The notes below the pieces were generated by a model. The model had not been told where the DNA came from. It saw only the letters and a list, made by a program, of their open reading frames with translations, and ran no database searches. A stretch of 64,000 nt of DNA from Cyclobacteriaceae bacterium (GTDB lineage Bacteria > Bacteroidota > Bacteroidia > Cytophagales > Cyclobacteriaceae). The translations under genes and the position numbers were made by a program. The stretch spans positions 1 to 64,000 of the forward strand of contig JAPZUF010000012.1 of the NCBI GenBank assembly GCA_027533395.1. Reading direction: 5' to 3'. Below, piece after piece: positions 8,256-18,504 of the stretch (position 1 is the first letter of the stretch; each line of letters opens with the position of its first letter).

Positions 8256-9773
8256 TTAAACGCCTAAAATCAATCTTCCTGGATCTTCCAGCAATTCTTT
8301 TACACGCACGAGGAAGCTTACTGATTCACGACCATCTACAATTCTATGATCATAAGATAAAGCCAAGTACATGATAGGACGAATCACGATTTCACCATTT
8401 TTAACTACCGGTCTTTCCACTATGTTGTGCATACCTAAGATAGCAGATTGTGGAGGATTTAAAATCGGAGTAGAAAGCATTGAACCAAATACACCACCGT
8501 TGGTGATGGAGAAAGTTCCGCCTTGCATTTCTTCAATCGAAAGTTTTCCATCTCTGCCTTTCGTAGCCAAACGGATAACTTCATTTTCAATTTGATCGAA
8601 CGATAAAGACTCTGCGTTGCGAATAACAGGAACGACTAAACCACGCGGTGTAGAAACAGCGATAGAAACATCGCAATAATCATGATACAAAATTTCATCT
8701 CCGTTGATTTGTGCATTTACCGCTGGCCATTCTTTTAACGCGATGCAAACTGCTTTGGTGAAGAATGACATAAAGCCTAAACCAACACCATATTTTTCTT
8801 TAAATTTATCTTTATACTTGCCACGAAGGTCCATGATGGGTTTCATGTCAACTTCATTGAAGGTAGTCAACATAGCAGTTTCATTCTTTACAGAAACCAA
8901 ACGCTTGCTGATGGTTTTTCGAAGAGAAGTCATTTTCTCTGCGCGTTTATTTCTTGCTCCTGTTGCCATGGGAGTTTGTTGTGCTATAGGTTGAGTAGTT
9001 GCTTGAGGTTTCGCAGGTTGTTGAGCTTTAACAGCATCTTCTTTTGTAATTCTACCGCCAACACCTGTTCCACTTACTGAAGAAGCACTGATTCCTTTTT
9101 CATCTAAAATTTTAGCCGCAGCCGGTGAAGCATGACCTGCCGCATATTGACTGCCACTACTTGCTTGTGTTGTACTGGTTGCTGCAGGAACCACATTGGT
9201 TGTTGCGGGTACTCCACCTTCCATCACCTCAATCTTACAAATGAGCCCACCAATAGGTAGTGTTTCTTTTTCTTTGGCTACAATTCTTAGAATTCCATTG
9301 GCTTCTGCAGGTAGCTCAAACGTTGCTTTATCAGATTCAACCTCAGCAATAATATCGTCTAGCTTTACGAAGTCGCCATCTTTTTTTAACCAGGTAGAAA
9401 TGGTTACTTCTGTAATCGATTCGCCTACTGCTGGCACTTTCATTTCTTTTATTGCTCCTGTTGCTTTTGGTGCAGAGACCGTAGCAGTTTGAACCGGAGC
9501 AGCTGTTGGTTGTGCAACTGCAGCGGAGGTTACTCCTGCGCTTTCTTCTATTTCACATATCAAACCTCCTATGGGAATGGTTTCACCTTGTTGTTTTACA
9601 ATTTTTAATTTGCCGGCTTGAGGAGCTGTTAATTCGAAAGTTGCTTTATCGGATTCAAGTTCAGCGATTACTTCATCCATCTTTACGATGTCGCCATCTT
9701 TTTTCAACCAATTGGCGATGGTTACTTCGGTAATCGATTCGCCTACAGTTGGTACTTTTACTTGTATTGCCAT
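8256..9773 (-). CDS. sucB: 2-oxoglutarate dehydrogenase E2 (dihydrolipoyl succinyltransferase)
   Basis: The 505-residue protein transfers the succinyl group to CoA in the TCA cycle. It carries two lipoyl domains (about residues 2-76 and 110-182), each with ESDKATFEL and lipoylated Lys43 or Lys149, Ala/Pro/Thr-rich linkers, a peripheral subunit-binding domain (about 212-250, [14 protein letters not shown]) and the catalytic domain with [12 protein letters not shown] near the end (active His). Two lipoyl domains are more than the single one of the E. coli enzyme, but are common in Bacteroidota. It lies 26 bp after sucA and 20 bp before lpdA. Confidence 0.97.
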   Translation of the reverse strand: MAIQVKVPTVGESITEVTIANWLKKDGDIVKMDEVIAELESDKATFELTAPQAGKLKIVKQQGETIPIGGLICEIEESAGVTSAAVAQPTAAPVQTATVSAPKATGAIKEMKVPAVGESITEVTISTWLKKDGDFVKLDDIIAEVESDKATFELPAEANGILRIVAKEKETLPIGGLICKIEVMEGGVPATTNVVPAATSTTQASSGSQYAAGHASPAAAKILDEKGISASSVSGTGVGGRITKEDAVKAQQPAKPQATTQPIAQQTPMATGARNKRAEKMTSLRKTISKRLVSVKNETAMLTTFNEVDMKPIMDLRGKYKDKFKEKYGVGLGFMSFFTKAVCIALKEWPAVNAQINGDEILYHDYCDVSIAVSTPRGLVVPVIRNAESLSFDQIENEVIRLATKGRDGKLSIEEMQGGTFSITNGGVFGSMLSTPILNPPQSAILGMHNIVERPVVKNGEIVIRPIMYLALSYDHRIVDGRESVSFLVRVKELLEDPGRLILGV

Positions 9774-9799
9774 TGGAATATGTTTAAATATTGTATTGA

Positions 9800-12523
9800 T
9801 TAAATTTCAAATGCCTGATTTACAATTTTCTCTTGTTCAATTTTATGAACTTTAGAGTAACCTGTTGCAGGTGATGCGCTAGATTTGCGCGCCACAACCT
9901 CTAATCCTGCTTTAGGCATAAAGCGAAGGATGTAACTCCAGTAGCCCATGTTTGCAGGTTCTTCTTGTGCCCAAACTAATTTTGCATTTTTATATTGTGC
10001 TAAGATTTTTGCCAGTTGTTTTTCAGGGAATGGATGCAATTGCTCCAGGCGAACAATGGCAGTGTCTTTTATTTTTTTCTTTTGTCTGGCTTCGTGTAAG
10101 TCGTAATAAATTTTACCTGAACATAATACAACACGTTTCACCTCTTTAGCTGAAACGTTGCTATCATCAATTACTTCTTCAAATTTTCCATTGGTAAAAT
10201 CTTTAATCGGAGAAATTACCTCCGGGTGACGCAGGAGTGATTTTGGCGACATCACCACGCAAGGTTTGCGGAAATCCCAGGCAACTTGTCTGCGCAGCAA
10301 ATGGAAGATATTAGCTGGCGTGGTAACATTTGCAACAACCATATTGAGTTCAGCTGCTAATTGTAAAAATCTCTCTGGTCTTGCGTTTGAGTGTTCTGGT
10401 CCCTGGCCTTCGTAACCGTGAGGCAACAACATTACCAGTCCATTTTGTCTTTGCCATTTCGATTCTGCGCTCGAAATAAATTGATCAATCATCACTTGCG
10501 CTCCATTTGCAAAATCTCCAAACTGAGCCTCCCAAATTACCAAAGCATTGGGTGTTGACATGGCATAACCATATTCAAAACCTAGCACACCAAATTCTGA
10601 TAACAAAGAATTATAAATATGAAATTTGGCCTGTCCTTTTTCAATGTTATCTAACCCACAGTAAGGCGTGTTGGTATTGGCATCGAAGAAGTATGCATGG
10701 CGGTGCGAGAAAGTTCCGCGTTTCACATCTTGGCCAGACATGCGAACAGGTGTTTTCTCTAACATTAATGATCCGTAAGCAAGCAATTCAGCTTCTGCCC
10801 AACCTAATACTTTATCTTCGAAGAAAGCGGTTTTTCTATCCTTCAGTAATTTTTCAATTTGTTTTAAAGGTTTAAATCCTTCTGGAATAGTAGTTAATGC
10901 CTTTCCTACCTTTTCGATAACTTCTGCTTTGATGCTTGTATTAGGAGATTTTTCAAAATCTTCTGTTGTAGCCCAACGCATGCCATTCCATTCTTCTTCT
11001 ACTTTTTGTGGTTTGTAGGGTAATGGTTTCTGCTTTACTTCATTAAGTCTGTCTTGCAGTTGATTGCGGAAATTAGCATCTAATTCATCTGCCAGTTTTG
11101 CATCTACATCTCCACGCTCCACTAAACGTTTTACATAGATTTCACGCGGGTTAGGATGTTTAGCAATGATGTTATATAATTTTGGTTGGGTAAACTTAGG
11201 CTCATCGCTTTCGTTGTGGCCATGTCTTCTGTAACACAATAGATCGATGAAGATATCTTTGCCAAATTTTTGTCTGTATTCAACAGCTAAGGTCGATGCA
11301 AAATGCACAGCTTCGGCATCATCGCCATTGACGTGCAACACAGGAGCATCCACAATTTTTGCAATATCGGTACAGTATATGCTTGTGCGGGCATCATCGT
11401 AATCAGTAGTAAAGCCAACTTGATTATTAATTACGAAGTGAACGGTTCCACCTGTTGTATAGCCAGGCAAGCCAGACATCTGCACAGTTTCGTAAACAAT
11501 GCCCTGACCTGCTACAGCAGCATCACCATGAATGAGAATGGCCATACCTTTCGATAAGTCGCTTCCGTATTCATCATCGATTTGTCCGCGCGTATAGCCT
11601 AACACTAAAGGATCAACAGCTTCAAGGTGAGATGGGTTAGGCGTAAGCTTCACATAAATTTTATTACCGGATGGCGTGTTGATGTGGCTGGCATAACCTA
11701 AATGGTATTTTACATCACCATCGCCCATGGTTAAGTCAGGATTGACATTGCCTTCGAACTCGGTGAAAATCTGTTCGTAAGTTTTCCCTAAAATATTTGA
11801 TAAAACATTTAAGCGACCGCGGTGTGCCATACCAATCACAACTTCTTTCACCCCTAACTCTGCAGATTTATTGATGATTTGTTGAAGTGCAGGAATGGTA
11901 TTTTCTCCACCTTCTAATGAAAATCTTTTTTGTCCAAGAAATTTAGTGTGTAAAAAGTTTTCAAAAACAACAGCTTCGTTAAGTTTGGAGAGAATTCGTT
12001 TTTTCTCATCCGAAGAAGGTGCGTAATTGAAATAACCTTTCTCAACTTTTTCGATGAACCATTTTCTTACATCATCATTGCGGATGAAATTATATTCAAA
12101 ACCGATAGGTCCGACATAAATAGTTTGCAGTTTTTCAATAATCTTTTTTAGAGACGATTTAGGCATACCGATTTCGGCTGCCACTTCAAACTCTGCATCA
12201 AGGTCGGCATCGGTTAATCCAAAGAATTGATGATCGAGTTGAACATTGTGATTACGTCTGTCGCGTACCGGATTTGTTTTGGATTTTAAATGACCAAAAG
12301 AACGGTAGGCAAAAATCAGGTTCCGTACTTTTGTTTCTTTTGGATTGAGCGCATCATCAGTTGTTGCAGGGCCGTTTTCACCAAATCGATGTTGAGAGAA
12401 TTCGTAGCCTTCAAAAAACTTTTGCCAGGTTACATCTACACTGTTCGGATCTGCTTTATAGTTTTGGAATAATTGGTCGAGGTAACCAACTTCAGCGTTC
12501 GAGATATAAGAAAATTTGTCCAT
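9800..12523 (-). CDS. sucA: 2-oxoglutarate dehydrogenase E1
   Basis: The 907-residue thiamine diphosphate enzyme decarboxylates 2-oxoglutarate and hands succinyl to SucB. It shows the N-terminal SucA helix ([19 protein letters not shown]), the E1 core with [11 protein letters not shown], the ThDP motif [14 protein letters not shown]...[20 protein letters not shown], and the C-terminal transketolase region with [18 protein letters not shown] and [20 protein letters not shown]. Length is usual. ATG at 12523 gives the canonical N-terminus; a TTG 12 bases upstream is not needed. A minus-strand -7-like element lies at 12543-12550. Confidence 0.97.
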   Translation of the reverse strand: MDKFSYISNAEVGYLDQLFQNYKADPNSVDVTWQKFFEGYEFSQHRFGENGPATTDDALNPKETKVRNLIFAYRSFGHLKSKTNPVRDRRNHNVQLDHQFFGLTDADLDAEFEVAAEIGMPKSSLKKIIEKLQTIYVGPIGFEYNFIRNDDVRKWFIEKVEKGYFNYAPSSDEKKRILSKLNEAVVFENFLHTKFLGQKRFSLEGGENTIPALQQIINKSAELGVKEVVIGMAHRGRLNVLSNILGKTYEQIFTEFEGNVNPDLTMGDGDVKYHLGYASHINTPSGNKIYVKLTPNPSHLEAVDPLVLGYTRGQIDDEYGSDLSKGMAILIHGDAAVAGQGIVYETVQMSGLPGYTTGGTVHFVINNQVGFTTDYDDARTSIYCTDIAKIVDAPVLHVNGDDAEAVHFASTLAVEYRQKFGKDIFIDLLCYRRHGHNESDEPKFTQPKLYNIIAKHPNPREIYVKRLVERGDVDAKLADELDANFRNQLQDRLNEVKQKPLPYKPQKVEEEWNGMRWATTEDFEKSPNTSIKAEVIEKVGKALTTIPEGFKPLKQIEKLLKDRKTAFFEDKVLGWAEAELLAYGSLMLEKTPVRMSGQDVKRGTFSHRHAYFFDANTNTPYCGLDNIEKGQAKFHIYNSLLSEFGVLGFEYGYAMSTPNALVIWEAQFGDFANGAQVMIDQFISSAESKWQRQNGLVMLLPHGYEGQGPEHSNARPERFLQLAAELNMVVANVTTPANIFHLLRRQVAWDFRKPCVVMSPKSLLRHPEVISPIKDFTNGKFEEVIDDSNVSAKEVKRVVLCSGKIYYDLHEARQKKKIKDTAIVRLEQLHPFPEKQLAKILAQYKNAKLVWAQEEPANMGYWSYILRFMPKAGLEVVARKSSASPATGYSKVHKIEQEKIVNQAFEI

Positions 12524-12542
12524 AATTAATTTCAAGAGTAAA

Positions 12543-12550
12543 CAAATGTA
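12543..12550 (-). promoter_or_regulatory. Probable -7 element for sucA
   Basis: On the minus strand this reads TACATTTG, matching the Bacteroidota -7 consensus TAnnTTTG, 20 bp upstream of the sucA ATG. No clear -33 TTG is seen at the usual spacing, so the call is moderate. Confidence 0.45.
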
Positions 12551-12638
12551 TATAAGGCACTTAGTTTTAAAAAATTGTATAATCGTTTAAGCAATTATTT
12601 TATTTTTTTGAACCTCATGGGATATTTCAATTTCGAGG

Positions 12639-12668
12639 TTGTGGGTGGTTTAAAAATGTCTATCTTTG
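12639..12668 (+). promoter_or_regulatory. Bacteroidota-type promoter of rpsP
   Basis: TTG at 12639-12641, a 19-bp spacer, and TATCTTTG at 12661-12668 form a full TTG-N19-TAnnTTTG promoter. It is 47 bp upstream of the rpsP start. Confidence 0.75.
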
Positions 12669-12715
12669 CAACCTTTAAAACTAAAAAGGACGAGATCCTG
12701 TAAAATTCAAACAAA

Positions 12716-13231
12716 ATGGCTGTAAAAATCCGTTTGGCCCGCAGAGGCCGCACAAAATTGGCAAGATACGATGTAGTCGTAGCAGATGCCAGATCGCCAC
12801 GTGATGGTAAGTTTATCGAGAAATTGGGAACCTACAACCCATTAACAGTGCCTGCTTCAATCGAATTAAACGATGAGCGCGCATTTTATTGGTTGATGAA
12901 TGGTGCTCAACCTTCAGACACAGTGAAAGCCATGCTTTCTTACAGAGGCGTAATGTTGCGCAAGCACTTACAAATCGGTGTTGTGAAAGGTGCCATTACT
13001 CAAGAACAAGCTGATTCAAAATTAGCTGCTTGGTTAGAGGAAAAGAATTCGAAAATTCAGGCAAAACGCGATCGCGTAGCCAAGTCTAAGCAAGACGATG
13101 CTAAAGCAAGAAAAGAAGCTGAAGCAAAAGTGAAGGAAGCAAGAGCAGAAGCTATCCGCAAAAAGGCAGAGGTTGCCGCTCAAGCACCCGCAGAGGCTAC
13201 TGAAGCTCCTGCAGAAAACACAGAAGCTTAA
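12716..13231 (+). CDS. rpsP: 30S ribosomal protein S16
   Basis: Residues 1-80 form the S16 core ([21 protein letters not shown], then [10 protein letters not shown] and the [16 protein letters not shown] helix). From about residue 95 a Lys/Ala/Glu-rich tail of about 75 residues follows, likely helical. The total of 171 residues is twice the E. coli length, but such extensions are common in Bacteroidota. It is followed by rimM, as in many bacteria, with a terminator-like hairpin between the two genes. Confidence 0.96.
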   Translation: MAVKIRLARRGRTKLARYDVVVADARSPRDGKFIEKLGTYNPLTVPASIELNDERAFYWLMNGAQPSDTVKAMLSYRGVMLRKHLQIGVVKGAITQEQADSKLAAWLEEKNSKIQAKRDRVAKSKQDDAKARKEAEAKVKEARAEAIRKKAEVAAQAPAEATEAPAENTEA

Positions 13232-13250
13232 TCAATATCATAGATGTTGA

Positions 13251-13282
13251 ATGCCGGTGATAACCTCATCGGCATTTTTTTT
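13251..13282 (+). terminator. Terminator or attenuator between rpsP and rimM
   Basis: ATGCCGGTGA (13251-13260) pairs with TCATCGGCAT (13266-13275) across a five-base loop, with one G-T pair, and is followed by seven or eight T residues. It sits 20 bp after rpsP and 20 bp before the rimM start, so it should lower rimM expression relative to rpsP. Confidence 0.85.
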
Positions 13283-13301
13283 ATCCAAAATTTTGAAAAA
13301 C

Positions 13302-13811
13302 ATGACCGATCATTTCAAAGCTGGTTATATCGCCAAAGCGCATGGTATAAAGGGTGCTGTTAGTATTGTGACCGAGCCTGGATGTATAGATTTTTTTTCG
13401 GTAGACCAACCTGTTTTTTTGCAAGTTAAAGAACAGTTGGTTCCATATTTTATCGAAGACATACAAACTCAAGAAGATAAAGCCACTATTAAATTTGAAG
13501 ATGTTGATACGCAAGAAGCTGCACAAGCTTTAAAAGGTACACTTCTTTTCTTACCAAAATCATTAAGACCTGCCAGTGGAAGAGGTGAATTTTATTTTGA
13601 TGAAATCATCGGATATAGCGTACAAGAAAATGAAGTTATGCTAGGTAAAGTTGAAAGGGTCGTGCATGAGCAAGTTAATCCTTTATTGATTGTAGTGAAG
13701 GATGAGAAAGAATTTGCCATACCGATTAATTCTCCATTTATTTTATCAGTCAATAAATCTAAAAAACTGTTTACTGTTTCTTTACCCGAAGGTTTAATTG
13801 ATTTGGATTGA
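13302..13811 (+). CDS. rimM: Ribosome maturation factor RimM
   Basis: The 169-residue protein assists assembly of the 30S head by binding S19. It has the N-terminal RimM beta-barrel (AGYIAKAHGIKGAVSIV, residues about 6-22) and the C-terminal PRC-barrel domain (FDEIIGYSV...LGKVERVVHEQVNPLLIV, then FAIPINSPFI). ATG at 13302 is chosen: an in-frame ATG at 13251 would place 17 unrelated residues inside the terminator hairpin, and MTDHFKAGYIAKAHG is the usual N-terminus. The gene follows rpsP. Confidence 0.93.
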   Translation: MTDHFKAGYIAKAHGIKGAVSIVTEPGCIDFFSVDQPVFLQVKEQLVPYFIEDIQTQEDKATIKFEDVDTQEAAQALKGTLLFLPKSLRPASGRGEFYFDEIIGYSVQENEVMLGKVERVVHEQVNPLLIVVKDEKEFAIPINSPFILSVNKSKKLFTVSLPEGLIDLD

Positions 13812-13828
13812 ATCTCTTCAAAAGCTTT

Positions 13829-15607
13829 TTAATTGTATCGAATAAATTCCGGAGGGCGTACAAACTGGCCCGAATATTTTAGCCGAACGTTAGTTGATAA
13901 GCGAACACTAAATACATCAACACCCGGAACAGTTTTAGGATAAACAAAGGCGCGCAATTCTATTGTTCCGAATATTACATTTTCATTTCTGATGCGAAGG
14001 CCTCCATTTAAACCAAAGTAAAAATCTTGCCACAGATTCTTCTTCACATCTTGTTGTACTAAAGCAGTTTCTACATTAGCAAAACAAGCAACTCTAAATC
14101 CTCCTAATTTCCATTTAGTAAAAAGTGTGTTTTCATTGTTCAACACTAATCTCCTGTATAGAAACAAACTATCTGCAGTAAAGTCATTTAATTGATTGTT
14201 GAGGGTTAACAAAGGACTAAAACGATTTTGCATGGCTTGGGCATAATTTATTTCAATTAAACCACGGGATTTCAAACCTTTTAAATTGTATAGCTTACTG
14301 AAGTAACTTACTGAAAGTGTTAAAAATCCATCTTCATTTTTTCCTCCATTACGAAAGGAGCCAATCGAAGCAGTTCCGGAGAATATATTTCCAATAGGTG
14401 TAATAAAATCTTTGCTAACACTCGCTCCGTTATACATTCTATCTACTCCAAATTCACTTGCCCAACCGGTTGTAAAGGTTAGTTTGTAGCCATAAGGAAC
14501 ATCCTCGGTTCTTCCAAATCCGTAAATGAAATTTGTTTCGTAAAAATTCTGTTCATAAAATGTTAAGGAGGTAAGAAAGTATCGTTGACTGTTGTAAAGT
14601 GGATTTTCCTGTTCGGCCAATTGATTGGGCCTTGTACTGAAGGTTTGATTAAAATAACGGGCAGCAAGAAAATGTCTTTTTCTATTGTTGGTTGTATTGC
14701 GAATACCCATGTTATAACCTACCCAAAAATCTTCCAACACATAATTATATTTTCTAAAATCAGCCGCAACAATTTGATAATCATTTACAGCATAGTTTTT
14801 ACTTAGCTCAAAACCACCTGCTAATCTTGAATAAGGAGATACTAAAGGTCTGTCGAGTCTTAGGTAAAGCGCATGTTCATTTTCTTCTCCATAACTTCTC
14901 CCATTATTGATTTGCGTATAGCCTACCGTTGCATTGATAATTGACCCGGCTACGCTATTTTTTCTATAGTAGAATTCATAACCTGTTCGGGGTTCCCTTC
15001 GGGCATCCCACAAAGTATTTACTTGTAAACGTTGTCCATAGCCAAATAAGTTGGCATCGTAGGCATTAAATTCATACACATTAAACTTACTTGGGTCTAT
15101 TCTAAAGCCAATACTGAATACATCTCGTGTATAGATTTCGATATCCACTGAGTCTTCAGTTCCATCTACATCACAAATTTCAATTTTTGAATCAAGAATA
15201 AAATCGAGGTCGCGCAAGTAACGTTCGTTGTCCGCTAAACGATAAGGATTGAGCGGTTTATTTTTTTTGATGAATAAGTTATGCCTGATGATTTCTTCGC
15301 GTGTATTGGTGTGTAAAGCATTGGCTACTTTTGTAGCCAGGTTTTTAAAATACTTGCTGCTGTCATAAATCGATTTTTCAAAACCGATGCGATTGATGTA
15401 GATATTTCGTACAATCTTTCCTTCGAATGGCATGTAGGCATCTTCGCTTCGAGCAATGTTTTGACCTTCTACTGGTGGCTTGCGGATAATCTCATTGATA
15501 GCTTTCTCTTTGATAACATTAGGTAATTTTTTCCTAGTCGTATCGCTTTGTGCCAACAATACTTGTTCACAGCTAAAAAGAAAGAATAGGAAGTAAAAGT
15601 GTTTCAT
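13829..15607 (-). CDS. BamA/TamA-like outer-membrane protein
   Basis: The 592-residue protein has a signal peptide (MKHFYFLFFLFSCEQVLLA), a POTRA-like region (about residues 60-150: NIYINRIGF...NEIIRHNLFIKKNKPLNPYRLADNE split here by variable parts, with LRDLDFILDSKI) and a long beta-rich C-terminal half with alternating aromatic residues typical of a 16-strand barrel (for example AARYFNQTFSTRPNQ and ELRAFVYPKTVPGVD). It resembles the surface-antigen/BamA superfamily, but ends in RYN rather than Phe, so it is not bamA itself. An ATG at 15631 is also in frame; 15607 gives the clean signal peptide. It may help insert or export outer-membrane components. Confidence 0.7.
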   Translation of the reverse strand: MKHFYFLFFLFSCEQVLLAQSDTTRKKLPNVIKEKAINEIIRKPPVEGQNIARSEDAYMPFEGKIVRNIYINRIGFEKSIYDSSKYFKNLATKVANALHTNTREEIIRHNLFIKKNKPLNPYRLADNERYLRDLDFILDSKIEICDVDGTEDSVDIEIYTRDVFSIGFRIDPSKFNVYEFNAYDANLFGYGQRLQVNTLWDARREPRTGYEFYYRKNSVAGSIINATVGYTQINNGRSYGEENEHALYLRLDRPLVSPYSRLAGGFELSKNYAVNDYQIVAADFRKYNYVLEDFWVGYNMGIRNTTNNRKRHFLAARYFNQTFSTRPNQLAEQENPLYNSQRYFLTSLTFYEQNFYETNFIYGFGRTEDVPYGYKLTFTTGWASEFGVDRMYNGASVSKDFITPIGNIFSGTASIGSFRNGGKNEDGFLTLSVSYFSKLYNLKGLKSRGLIEINYAQAMQNRFSPLLTLNNQLNDFTADSLFLYRRLVLNNENTLFTKWKLGGFRVACFANVETALVQQDVKKNLWQDFYFGLNGGLRIRNENVIFGTIELRAFVYPKTVPGVDVFSVRLSTNVRLKYSGQFVRPPEFIRYN

Positions 15608-15671
15608 TTTAACAATCCGAAAAATGAACATAAGTAACGAATAGAAAAAATGAATTGTTGCATAAAAGAAA

Positions 15672-15709
15672 ACCGGTCGATGAAATCTTTCAAATTTCAG
15701 CCGACCGGT
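15672..15709 (-). terminator. Terminator after the M14 peptidase gene
   Basis: ACCGGTCG (15672-15679) pairs with CGACCGGT (15702-15709) and the pairing continues inward (TGAAAT with ATTTCA). On the minus strand a T-rich stretch follows. It lies 18 bp downstream of the peptidase stop. Confidence 0.75.
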
Positions 15710-15727
15710 CTTTATATAGATTAAAAA

Positions 15728-18289
15728 TTAACGAGAGGAAGCGCTGCTTAGTCCATTTCCAAAGAAAATAGCATTCGCTAAAATTTTATTTGAGCCAAAC
15801 CAAAAAGCTCTGAAGCATAAGTTATCCGTAAATCCTATTATTCTTCCTTGACCGAGTGTTCCTATTCCAATAACAGAGGCTTCTTTAATTTTAGCATAAT
15901 TTTGTTTGCTGATATAGCCACTCATCAGAGGATTAGCAGTAAACACTAAAGGATTACCATACGCATTTTTCGATTTTTCCATATAGAGATTATTACCCTT
16001 AAAGACCGGAATCTTATTGTTACCATAACCATATAGCAAAGGGTTGGTTAGGTCTGCATTAGCTTCAAAGATGGCACCACTAGTTTCTTGCGCACCACTA
16101 TTTTCCTCGATGTCTGCATAAGGTTTTGGTTTAGGTGCATCTTTTTTCTCTTCATCTTTCTTCATCTCAAATTTAGCAAGCCCGGCATTGTTCAACCAGG
16201 TTAAAGCATTTTCAAAGGCGATAATGGTTCCACCTGCTTGTGTCCACGATTTTATTTTTTCTCGTGTATTTTCCGAGATAGATAAATTGCCATAAGATGC
16301 GGGCATAATTAGTGTATTGTATTTGCTGATGTTAGCGCGGTTCAATACATCCATGGGTAGTAATGTTACCGGTATTTGGTAACGTGTATCTAATAAATGC
16401 CAGATTTCACCTACATCAGTAGGAGAAATTCCGTCCCCAACCAGCAGTGCAATTTCTGGTTTGCGAATGGGAGTGAAAGATGAACTACCAAGGCTCACAC
16501 CCTTATAATCTAATCCTGTGTTGCAAGCGTAAACATCAATACCGTCTTTGCTTGTGATTTCATCTAACAAAAATTCGATAAAATCTGGATTTTTATCTTG
16601 CCCGCTTACTTGTAATAAAATACTTCCGCGTTCAAATTTTTTGTTTTCATTATTGTAGAATGGCTCATTTGAAACTTTAATTCTGATACCATTACTTAAT
16701 AATCTATACATAGCACGAGGTAAAAAATAACCATTGGGTTCCATTACGTATGCATATGTACTTTTACCACCTACGCGCTTCCCTTTTTCAATAATAGCTT
16801 GAGTTACTTTTGCACCTAAAGTTGGCATTGTTTTCAATTCTTCGTAATCAAGATTAAAAGCTAATGGTAAAGTCCAGCTTGAAATATCATAGAACAAACT
16901 GTCTTTAAATTGTGTACGCTTTTCAAAAGCACCTTTAATTAATTTATATTGAGTTTGATTCATCGGCACGATGTAAGCACTCTCAACATCATATAGTTTA
17001 CCATTGATTGTTTGGTTAGCGGCAAGTTTGTAAACTTGAATTTGGTGTCTTAATAAGATTTCGGTCAACAAGGTTGCTTTTGCTTTATCTTTTGGTGCCC
17101 CGAATAGAATAGCTTTGTTAACATCCTTAGCTGCTTCGCTGATGGCATCTTTGTAAAATTGCCTCTGGTAGTTGAGCAATTCTTCTCTCATTTCATTAAC
17201 AGCTTTTAAAGAACTTAAGCTTGTCACAAATTGATTGCGAATAGTAAATGGGAAGCGAAGCGGTCCGTTGATGCTTTCTTGTGCATGCCCACGAGAACTG
17301 GCTTGCTCAAACAAAATACCGATGGCTCCTTGTACATCTGGAAAGGTTGATCCTTTTCCATAATAGAAATCATCAAAACCTTCTTGCGTGTAATAATAAC
17401 TACCGATGTTATCTAGAGCTTTTGCATGGAAGGTTCCAATTTTTCTGGTGAGTTCGAGGTTTTTTTCAGGCGTCAATGGATGCATGCGAGATGGAACCCC
17501 AGGTTGAAAGAAGAAAGATGCGTTGGTTCCCATTTCGTGGTGGTCTGTTAACACGTTAGGTTTCCAACTGTGAAATGAAACAGCACGTGCTTGAGACTCA
17601 GGATGCTGAGCCACTAGCCAATCACGGTTAAGGTCAAACCAATAATGATTGAATCTACCTCCAGGCCAAGCCTCGTTGTGTTCGGTATCATTAGGATCAA
17701 TAGAAATTAGTTGACTCTTTCTTGAGTTCACCCATGAACTGAAGCGTTGAACACCATCTGGGTTATAGCAGGGGTCAAATAAGACAACCGTATTTTGAAG
17801 ATAAGTTTCTATTTCTTTTCCTTCAGCCGCTGCATAATAGTAGGCCATCAATAAGGCAGCATTTACACCACTAGCTTCATTACCATGAATACTATAGCCT
17901 TGATAAAAGACAGCAGGCATTTTTTTAGTATCTAAAGATGTTGAAGCATTGGGGTCGCTTAATTGGATATGCTGTTGCCTGATGCTTTCCAGATTTCTAT
18001 GATTTTCTGGTGAGGTAATGGTTAATAATAACAAAGGTCTTGCTTCATGTGAATAACCAGTTACTTGTAAAGAAATTCTATCGCTGGCGGCATCAAGTGC
18101 TTTCATGTAATTAACCAACCTATCATGGGTGATGTGCCATTCACCTACTTGATGCCCAATAATACTTTGAGGTGTAGGAATGGATGGGTTATAACTTATG
18201 CCTTCTGGCAAGTAATAACTTAAGTCGGGTTGTGACCTAACACTTGTTAGAACAAAGCACAACAAAAATGAAATGTAGATTAATCTCAT
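15728..18289 (-). CDS. M14 family zinc carboxypeptidase-like protein
   Basis: The 853-residue secreted protein has a signal peptide (residues 1-19) and an M14 catalytic domain (about 45-360). Zinc ligands are His135 and Glu138 in SIHGNEASG and a later His in the LTDHHEMG region; FDLNRDWL contains the Asn-Arg substrate-binding pair. The C-terminal half (about 600-853) is a class I glutamine amidotransferase-like fold (PASYGNLSISENTREKIKSW...GGTIIAFENALTWL), as in other large Bacteroidota M14 proteins. It is monocistronic, with its own terminator. Probably a periplasmic or outer-membrane-linked peptidase acting on peptides or peptidoglycan. Confidence 0.88.
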   Translation of the reverse strand: MRLIYISFLLCFVLTSVRSQPDLSYYLPEGISYNPSIPTPQSIIGHQVGEWHITHDRLVNYMKALDAASDRISLQVTGYSHEARPLLLLTITSPENHRNLESIRQQHIQLSDPNASTSLDTKKMPAVFYQGYSIHGNEASGVNAALLMAYYYAAAEGKEIETYLQNTVVLFDPCYNPDGVQRFSSWVNSRKSQLISIDPNDTEHNEAWPGGRFNHYWFDLNRDWLVAQHPESQARAVSFHSWKPNVLTDHHEMGTNASFFFQPGVPSRMHPLTPEKNLELTRKIGTFHAKALDNIGSYYYTQEGFDDFYYGKGSTFPDVQGAIGILFEQASSRGHAQESINGPLRFPFTIRNQFVTSLSSLKAVNEMREELLNYQRQFYKDAISEAAKDVNKAILFGAPKDKAKATLLTEILLRHQIQVYKLAANQTINGKLYDVESAYIVPMNQTQYKLIKGAFEKRTQFKDSLFYDISSWTLPLAFNLDYEELKTMPTLGAKVTQAIIEKGKRVGGKSTYAYVMEPNGYFLPRAMYRLLSNGIRIKVSNEPFYNNENKKFERGSILLQVSGQDKNPDFIEFLLDEITSKDGIDVYACNTGLDYKGVSLGSSSFTPIRKPEIALLVGDGISPTDVGEIWHLLDTRYQIPVTLLPMDVLNRANISKYNTLIMPASYGNLSISENTREKIKSWTQAGGTIIAFENALTWLNNAGLAKFEMKKDEEKKDAPKPKPYADIEENSGAQETSGAIFEANADLTNPLLYGYGNNKIPVFKGNNLYMEKSKNAYGNPLVFTANPLMSGYISKQNYAKIKEASVIGIGTLGQGRIIGFTDNLCFRAFWFGSNKILANAIFFGNGLSSASSR

Positions 18290-18504
18290 AGGGTTAATAG
18301 TGTGTTTTTTAGGTAAAAGAAAGGTAGTGATTAAAGTTTTAAGATGTCAAAATGAATAGGATGAATGGTCAAAATAGTCTTGATTAACTAATTGTGAATT
18401 TTTTTAAACATTCTTAAAGCAAAGGCAAACTATTCTTTGTTAGAGAACCATTACTTTTGCCACGCCTTTACTTGTGTAAAGAGCATAAACCATAAAAAAC
18501 TGCT

